Below, in pieces: positions 59,036-64,000 of a stretch of 64,000 nucleotides of DNA; the first letter of the stretch is position 1; every line of letters begins with the position of its first letter. Source of the DNA: CAIQQQ01 sp037445025 (GTDB lineage: Bacteria; Pseudomonadota; Alphaproteobacteria; Acetobacterales; Acetobacteraceae). The DNA lies in the NCBI GenBank assembly GCA_037445025.1, contig JBBILI010000015.1, forward strand, positions 1 through 64,000, written 5' to 3'. The notes beneath the pieces were generated by a model. It was not told where the DNA came from. It saw nothing but the letters and a program-made list of their open reading frames with translations, and made no database searches. Position numbers and translations under genes: made by a program.

Positions 59036-59869
59036 TCAGCCACGTTTTGCGCGGGTGACGATCTGCGTGGGGTTGACGAAACGCAGGGCAAGCAGCAGCC
59101 AGGCGAGCGTGGTGATCATATAGATCACCGCCATCGCGTCCACTGACTGTCCGGCGCGCACACCTGCGGCAAACACCGCGTAGTAGAGGGCGACCACCAG
59201 TGTTTGGCTGGTGGGGCCGGCGGTGAGGAAGGTCAGTTCGAACATGGCGATGGTGCGCACCAGCACCAGCAGCAGGGCGGCCAGGATTCCGGGGGTCAGC
59301 AGCGGCACCAGGACGTGGACGAACATGCGCCAGGTGCCGGCGCCGAACACGCGGGCGGCCTGTTCCACGCGCGGGTCGATCTGCTGGATGAAGGGGATCA
59401 TCACCAGGATGACGAAGGGCACGGTGGGGACGAGGTTGGCGAGGATCACGCCCGAGACGGAGCCGGCGGCACCGGCCTGGTAGAGCACGGTGGCGAGCGG
59501 GATGCCGAAGGTGATGGGCGGCACCAGCATGGGCAGCAGGAACAGCAGCATGATGAAGCGCTTGCCGGGGAATTCGCGGCGCGCCATGGCGTAGGCGGCG
59601 GGAACGCCGAGCAGGCCGGAGATCAACACGACGGCACCGACCACGGTGAAGGTGGCGATCAGCACGTCGGGCAGCTGGAACTCGTCCCAGGCAGAGACGT
59701 ACCATTTCGGGGTGAAGCCGACCGGCAGCCAGGTGGTGAACCAGCGGGTGGAGAAGGAGTTCACCACCACGGTTGCGATCAGGCCAAGCAGATTGGCGAT
59801 GAAAAAGGCCACGAGGAGCCAGACGGCCCAGGCCCAAAGGCGGGTTCCGATGGAGGAGGTGCGGATCAT
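59036..59869 (-). CDS. ABC transporter permease (PotC-like)
   Basis: Inner-membrane subunit of 277 aa with six helices. VGAVVLISGLLGVPAAYAMA near residue 75 and the EAA-type loop VEQAARVFGAGTWRMFVHVL near 170 are typical of spermidine/putrescine/iron-type importers; LLPMLVPPITFGIPLATVLY lies between. It is the last transporter gene of the receptor, ATPase, PotB, PotC operon and starts 4 bp after the PotB-like stop. Confidence 0.92.
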   Translation of the reverse strand: MIRTSSIGTRLWAWAVWLLVAFFIANLLGLIATVVVNSFSTRWFTTWLPVGFTPKWYVSAWDEFQLPDVLIATFTVVGAVVLISGLLGVPAAYAMARREFPGKRFIMLLFLLPMLVPPITFGIPLATVLYQAGAAGSVSGVILANLVPTVPFVILVMIPFIQQIDPRVEQAARVFGAGTWRMFVHVLVPLLTPGILAALLLVLVRTIAMFELTFLTAGPTSQTLVVALYYAVFAAGVRAGQSVDAMAVIYMITTLAWLLLALRFVNPTQIVTRAKRG

Positions 59870-59873
59870 GGGG

Positions 59874-60743
59874 TCAGCCTTTCCCGCCGCCGGCCGGGCC
59901 GCGATAGAACAGGGATTGGGCGCCGAGCAGGAGGGCGACGATGACGACCTGGACGGTCGCCATGATCATTGCGATGGCCGAGGCCATGGAGTAGTCGTAT
60001 TCCTCGAATGCGGCGGTGTAGGCGGCAACCGAAATCACCCGCGTGTCACCGGCGGGGGCGCCGAGCAGCACGGCGGAGGGGAACACCGAGAAGGCCTGCA
60101 CGAAGGACAGGCAGAAGGTGATCATCAGGCCCGGAATGAGCAGGGGCAGAATGATGGTCCTGAACCGCTGCCAGCCGCGGGCGCCGAGCATGGCGCCGGC
60201 CTGTTCCAGGGCGGGGTCGATGCCGGTGACGTAGGACAGGGTCAGCAGGAAGGTGAACGGGAAGCCGGTGATGACCAGCGAGAGAAACACGCCCCAGTAG
60301 TTGTGGATCAGCCGGATCGGGTTCGCGGACAGGCCGAATTCCAACAGGGTGCGGTTGAACCAGCCGCGCGGGCCGAAATAGTTCAGCATCCCTTCGGCGA
60401 CCAGCACCGTGCCCAGCGTGATCGGGATGACCAGGATGGTGGTGAGCAGGCGCGGGTTGCGCATGAGGCGCACACGCAGCGCCACCGGGACCGAGAAGGC
60501 GACGTTGAGCAGCGTCACCGGCACGGCGATCCACAGGGTTTTGGCGATGGTGTCGTACAGGAACGGATCGCCGAAGAATTTCTGATAGTTCGCCAGCAGG
60601 CCGCCGACCTTGGGCTGGAAGGACAGCACCAGGCCGTAGAGGAACGGGTAGATGAACAGGGCGATGATGAAGAGGGCCGCGGGCAGCAGCAGCATCGTCA
60701 CCCCGTCGAGCCCTTTGCGGGCCAGGGACTGGCGCAGGCTCAT
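59874..60743 (-). CDS. ABC transporter permease (PotB-like)
   Basis: Inner-membrane subunit of 289 aa with six helices, opening GVTMLLLPAALFIIALFIYP and PFLYGLVLSFQPK, then LNVAFSVPVALRVRLMRN near residue 78 and the loop EQAGAMLGARGWQRFRTIIL near 190. Together with the PotC-like subunit it forms the channel. The ATG overlaps the ATPase stop (ATGA). Confidence 0.92.
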   Translation of the reverse strand: MSLRQSLARKGLDGVTMLLLPAALFIIALFIYPFLYGLVLSFQPKVGGLLANYQKFFGDPFLYDTIAKTLWIAVPVTLLNVAFSVPVALRVRLMRNPRLLTTILVIPITLGTVLVAEGMLNYFGPRGWFNRTLLEFGLSANPIRLIHNYWGVFLSLVITGFPFTFLLTLSYVTGIDPALEQAGAMLGARGWQRFRTIILPLLIPGLMITFCLSFVQAFSVFPSAVLLGAPAGDTRVISVAAYTAAFEEYDYSMASAIAMIMATVQVVIVALLLGAQSLFYRGPAGGGKG

Positions 60744-61786
60744 GCGGCGTAGACCAGGACGCGGTTGGGATCTGCGCCGAGCGACAGGGTCTCGCCGGTG
60801 GTGACGCGATCTTCGGAGCGGAAATACAGCTCCGTGCCTTCGGCGGTGGTGGCCACGCCGTAGAAATCCCGCCCGCGGTATTCGGCGGATTGGACGACGG
60901 CGTGGATCGGGCCGCCGGCACGGGGGGTCAGGTCTTCCGGGCGGATGGCGAGGATGGCGGGGCCGTCGCTGGTGATGGTGACCGCGGTTGCGGCCAGCAC
61001 GGCCGGGCCGAGGGTGACGTGCAGGCCACCTTCGAAGCGCGCGGTGGTCTGGGCCACGTTGCGAAAGCCCATGAATTCCGCGACATCCGGATGCGCGGGG
61101 CGGCTGTACAGCTCCTCCGGTGTGCCGACCTGGCGCATCTCGCCGTCGCGCAGGACCACGATGCGGTCGGCCAGCGAGAGCGCCTCGTCCTGGTCGTGGG
61201 TGACGTAGATGGTGGCACAGCCGAGCGAGGTGTGGATGCGGCGGATCTCGGCGCGCATCTCCAGGCGCAGCTTGGCGTCGAGGTTGGAGAGCGGCTCGTC
61301 CATCAGCACCAGCGGCGGTTCCACGACGATGGCGCGTGCGATGGCGACGCGCTGCTGCTGGCCGCCGGAGATCTGGCCGGGGAGCTTCTCGGCCTGGGCG
61401 CCGAGGCGGACGAGGCGGATGGCCTCGGCGACGCGGCGGTCGATCTCGTCCTTCGGGCGCTTCTGCATGCGCAGGCCGAAGCCGATGTTCCGGGCCACAT
61501 TCATGTGCGGGAACAGGGCGTAGTTCTGGAAGACCATGCCGAAGCCGCGCTGCTCCGGGCCCAGCGTGTCGACGCGCTTGTTGTCGAGCCAGATGCTGCC
61601 GGAGGAGAGCGGCAGCAGGCCCGCGAGGCAGTTCAGCGCGGTGGACTTGCCGCAGCCGGACGGGCCGAGCAAGGCGATGAACTCGCCGCGCTCGACCGTC
61701 AGCGTGATGCCCTTGAGGGCGTTCAGGGAGCCGAATTCGCGGCTCATGGAGTCGAGACGAAGGGCGCGGAAGTCTTTGAGGGACAT
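60740..61786 (-). CDS. ABC transporter ATPase (PotA/UgpC-like)
   Basis: Cytoplasmic ATPase of 348 aa with a C-terminal TOBE domain. Walker A is LLGPSGCGKSTALNCLAG near residue 38, the Q-loop is MVFQNYALFPHMNVARNIGF, the signature is ISGGQQQRVAIARAI, Walker B is LVLMDEPLSNLDAKLRLEMR and the switch His is in YVTHDQDEALSLAD. TOBE begins near residue 270 (GPAILAIRPEDLTPRA). It starts directly after repeat copy 10, which separates it from its receptor gene. Confidence 0.94.
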   Translation of the reverse strand: MSLKDFRALRLDSMSREFGSLNALKGITLTVERGEFIALLGPSGCGKSTALNCLAGLLPLSSGSIWLDNKRVDTLGPEQRGFGMVFQNYALFPHMNVARNIGFGLRMQKRPKDEIDRRVAEAIRLVRLGAQAEKLPGQISGGQQQRVAIARAIVVEPPLVLMDEPLSNLDAKLRLEMRAEIRRIHTSLGCATIYVTHDQDEALSLADRIVVLRDGEMRQVGTPEELYSRPAHPDVAEFMGFRNVAQTTARFEGGLHVTLGPAVLAATAVTITSDGPAILAIRPEDLTPRAGGPIHAVVQSAEYRGRDFYGVATTAEGTELYFRSEDRVTTGETLSLGADPNRVLVYAA

Positions 61787-61807
61787 GTTATTTTTCCAGA
61801 GGAAGAG

Positions 61808-61920
61808 GTTCTTTTTTGAAAAAAAGAACCAAAAAACTTTTATCCGCTGGGTGCGCGCTGTCGGTCAGCCTCGCCCCACGGATAGAAGTTTTTTTGGTTC
61901 TTTTTTTTCAAAAAAAGAAC
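61808..61920. repeat. Dispersed palindromic repeat, copy 10 (long form, inside operon)
   Basis: Left arm GTTCTTTT...AAAAGAAC then CAAAAAACTTTTATCCG; right arm CGGATAGAAGTTTTTTTGG then TTCTTTT...AAAAGAAC. The centre (GCGCGCTGTCGGTCAGCC) has lost the CTCCGGAG core. It ends 3 bp from the receptor stop and is 21 bp from the ATPase start. Confidence 0.92.
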
Positions 61921-61923
61921 GCC

Positions 61924-63087
61924 TTACTTCCCAACCTTGCTACCAACCTGCTGATCCCACCGATTGAACGCATACACCAGCGGCGCCGCATCCAAAGGCA
62001 GCTCGATCGGATTGTCGGCAATCAGCTTCGCGTATTCCGGCCGGCCGAACTCGGCGATGGCATCCTGGCTCGACTTCGGCGCCATCGTGATCGGCACGTC
62101 CTTCACCGCCGGGCCCGGATAGAAATACCCGAGATCATAGGTGTAGGCCTGCTGCGCCGGCAGCATCATGAAGCTGACCAGTTCCAGCACCAGCGCCATC
62201 TTCTCGGGCGAGAGGCCTTTGGGGACGCACATGAAATGGCTGTCGGCGATCCAGTGGAACCCCTTCAGCGTGCCGATCCGGGCTTCCTTGGGCACCACGC
62301 CGAGCACGCGGGGATTGATGTCCCAGCCGACATGGCTGGCGATCATGTCACGCGAGCCCTCGCCGAGCTCCTTCATGACGGCAGCCGTACCGGTCGGGTA
62401 GTATTCGACGTATTTGCTCATCTCCTCGAGATAGGCCCAGGTCTTGGCCCAGCCGTCCTTCGGGTCGCGCGGGTTGCTGTCGCCGAGGATGTAAGGCAGC
62501 CCCATCATGAAGGCGCGGCCGGGGCCGGAATTGGCCGGGCGGGCGTACATGAAGCGCTTCGGGTTGGCCTTGCACCAGGCCAGCAGCTCCTCGGCGGTGG
62601 TGGGCGCGGTCTTCACTTTGTCGGGCATCCATTCCAGAATCGGGCCGCCCGGGCAGGTGGCGACCACCACGGCCTGGCCCTCGGCGGCGCCCTGCAGCTT
62701 GGCGGCCATGGGGGTGAGGATGTCGGCGAGCTTGGGCAGCTTGTCGGCATACTGGGTCAGCAGCGGCGCCCACAGCTTCAGCTCGATGCCGGCGGCCAGG
62801 GCGTCGTTGCCGGACAGCACCAGGTCGATATCGACATGGTTGGCGTCCTGCTGGGCGCGCAGCTTGCCGGGAATCTCGGGCGCCGGCGCCTGGGTGTAGC
62901 TGATGCGGCTGACCTTGGCCGGATTGGCCTTGCGGAAGGCCTCGAAGCCATCGCGGGTCAAGGCGAGGTTGCCCGCGACATCGACGATGTTGATCGTCAT
63001 GGCCTCGGCATGCGCCGGACCTGCCGCACCGATGGCGGCGATCGAGGCGGCGGCGCCGATGACGCCGCGCCGTGTGAATTCGGTCAT
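61924..63087 (-). CDS. ABC substrate-binding protein (PotD-like)
   Basis: Periplasmic receptor of 387 aa. A Tat-type signal (FTRRGVIGAAASIAAIGAAG, Arg pair at 6-7) ends at about residue 28. The mature part follows the family 1/PotD fold: TINIVDVAGNLALTRDGFEA, DIDLVLSGNDALAAGIELKL near residue 95, and GPILEWMPDKVKTAPTTAEE near 150. Possible ligands include polyamines, organic acids and sugar phosphates. It is the first gene of its operon and divergent from a LacI-type regulator, so an inducible carbon source is likely. Confidence 0.9.
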   Translation of the reverse strand: MTEFTRRGVIGAAASIAAIGAAGPAHAEAMTINIVDVAGNLALTRDGFEAFRKANPAKVSRISYTQAPAPEIPGKLRAQQDANHVDIDLVLSGNDALAAGIELKLWAPLLTQYADKLPKLADILTPMAAKLQGAAEGQAVVVATCPGGPILEWMPDKVKTAPTTAEELLAWCKANPKRFMYARPANSGPGRAFMMGLPYILGDSNPRDPKDGWAKTWAYLEEMSKYVEYYPTGTAAVMKELGEGSRDMIASHVGWDINPRVLGVVPKEARIGTLKGFHWIADSHFMCVPKGLSPEKMALVLELVSFMMLPAQQAYTYDLGYFYPGPAVKDVPITMAPKSSQDAIAEFGRPEYAKLIADNPIELPLDAAPLVYAFNRWDQQVGSKVGK

Positions 63088-63173
63088 TGCAGACTCCCCT
63101 GGTGGTTTGTTGTCACGCGACGCGCGGGCGCCGCACTCTTACGCCAATCTGGTGCACAGGCTACGGTGGCGAA

Positions 63174-64000
63174 ATGGCCCGAATCAAAGAGACCCAGGAA
63201 GTGACCAGCCGTGCCCGTGGACCCTTCGCCTCGGTCAAGATCACCGATGTAGCAGCTCTCGCGGGCGTTGCCCCCATGACCGTGAGCCGTGTGCTCAACA
63301 CGCCCGACCGGGTCTCGGCGCTTACCGCGGCGCGGGTGAAGGCTGCGATCGAGCAGCTCGGCTACGTGCCGAACCTGATCGCGGGGGGGCTCAGCTCGCG
63401 CCGCAGCCGCATGATCGCAGCCGTGGTGCCGACGATCGCGAGCCCGATGTTCAACGAGCCGGTGCGCACCTTCACCGAGACGTTCGGTGCGGCCGGCTAC
63501 CATGTGATGCTCGCGCTGTCCGGCTACGGCGAGGGCGGCGAGGACAGCCTGATCCGCGCCGTGCTGGCGCGCCGGCCGGACGGGCTGCTGCTGACCGGGG
63601 CGCACCGCTCGCCCGCCATCCAGGCGCTGCTGGCCGATGCGCGGGTGCCGGTGGTGGAGATCTGGGACAATTCGGACCGGCCGACCGACGTGCTGGTGGG
63701 CTTCGATCATGAGGCGCTGGGGGCAGCGGTCGCGGATTTCTTCATCGCGGACGGGCATACCCATTTCGCCATCCTGTCGGCGCGCGATCCGCGGGCGGGG
63801 GCGCGGCGCCATGGCTTCGTCTCGCGGGTGCGCGCCTGCGGCCTGGCACTGGTGGCGGAGCGGATTCTCAACGCGCCCAGCCTGATCGAGGACGGGCGGC
63901 AGGGGCTGCGTGACATCGCCCCCCTGCTCGGCCAGCGCACCGCGCTGTTCGGCAGCTCTGATCTGGTGGCGTTCGGCGCGATCACCGAGGCGCGCATGCG
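63174..64000 (+). CDS. LacI/GntR-type repressor, cut by the window end
   Basis: The first 275 residues of a transcriptional regulator; the frame is open to the last base. The LacI helix-turn-helix is VKITDVAALAGVAPMTVSRV near residue 22, continuing LNTPDRVSALTAARVKAAIE and LGYVPNLIAGGLSSRRS. The sugar-binding-like core follows (MIAAVVPTIASPMFNEPVRT, LLLTGAHRSPAIQALLADAR, ILSARDPRAGARRHGFVSRV). It resembles the gluconate repressor subgroup. It is divergent from the receptor gene across 86 bp and probably represses that importer. No operator could be picked out. Confidence 0.9.
   Translation, partial: MARIKETQEVTSRARGPFASVKITDVAALAGVAPMTVSRVLNTPDRVSALTAARVKAAIEQLGYVPNLIAGGLSSRRSRMIAAVVPTIASPMFNEPVRTFTETFGAAGYHVMLALSGYGEGGEDSLIRAVLARRPDGLLLTGAHRSPAIQALLADARVPVVEIWDNSDRPTDVLVGFDHEALGAAVADFFIADGHTHFAILSARDPRAGARRHGFVSRVRACGLALVAERILNAPSLIEDGRQGLRDIAPLLGQRTALFGSSDLVAFGAITEARM

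Overview
The window is about 64 kb of GC-rich DNA packed with short-spaced, often overlapping genes (many ATGA, GTGA or TGATG junctions). Family content points to an alphaproteobacterium, most likely of the Acetobacteraceae: the aroQ-accB-accC-aat cluster, a DUF6489 protein, an S24 repressor next to two small conserved proteins, and many ABC importers for organic acids, peptides and sulfonate-like compounds. The species cannot be fixed from the sequence alone. No rRNA, tRNA, CRISPR array, transposase or prophage module was found. The DNA looks chromosomal, although one gene (28491-29813) is a RepA-like plasmid replication initiator homologue.

Layout, left to right. 0.1-7.8 kb: a peptide-type binding protein, an SDR oxidoreductase, a VWA-like secreted protein, an S24 repressor divergent from two small unknown proteins across an AT-rich control region, then pyrD, a HAD hydrolase, a YqgE/AlgH protein and a peroxiredoxin. 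7.9-12.4 kb: a five-gene operon joining an SsuABC-like importer to a flavin monooxygenase and a VOC protein. 12.5-21.4 kb: a penicillin-acylase family protein, a tetR/RND efflux operon with a Rieske oxygenase at its end, and DUF6489. 21.5-31.1 kb: an FAH-family hydrolase, an orphan hybrid-less sensor kinase, an MFS exporter coupled to a TPR/GT-B protein, the RepA-like gene and a FAD hydroxylase. 31.1-35.8 kb: homogentisate catabolism (hmgA, fahA) with a class III aminotransferase, plus msrQ. 35.9-41.7 kb: two paralogous secreted proteins, then aat-[ccdBA]-accC-accB-aroQ with a toxin-antitoxin module inside the cluster, then thiS-thiG. 41.7-50.1 kb: a frameshifted DUF1003 gene and a full Dpp-type importer operon ending in a hydroxyacid dehydrogenase and a Pht5-like protein. 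50.4-57.6 kb: phnW-like transaminase, a coupled chain of gamma-glutamyltransferase, class II aldolase, M20 peptidase and glycerol kinase, then vapBC. 57.6-64.0 kb: a GNAT enzyme, three small unknown proteins, a PotABCD-like importer and a divergent LacI-type regulator cut by the window edge.

The strongest unexplained signal is a dispersed palindromic repeat family with ten copies. It is built from AT-rich arms (core GTTCTTTT...AAAAGAAC or CTTCTTTT...AAAAGAAG, each followed by CAAAARACTTT-ATCCG). Nine of ten copies begin within about 8 bp of a stop codon or contain it. Two sit inside ABC operons just after the binding-protein gene, and some supply codons or ribosome-binding bases to the genes they touch. 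It behaves like a REP/BIME-type or MITE-type 3'-end element. A second palindrome pair with CTAGAGC ends lies at 58696-58801.
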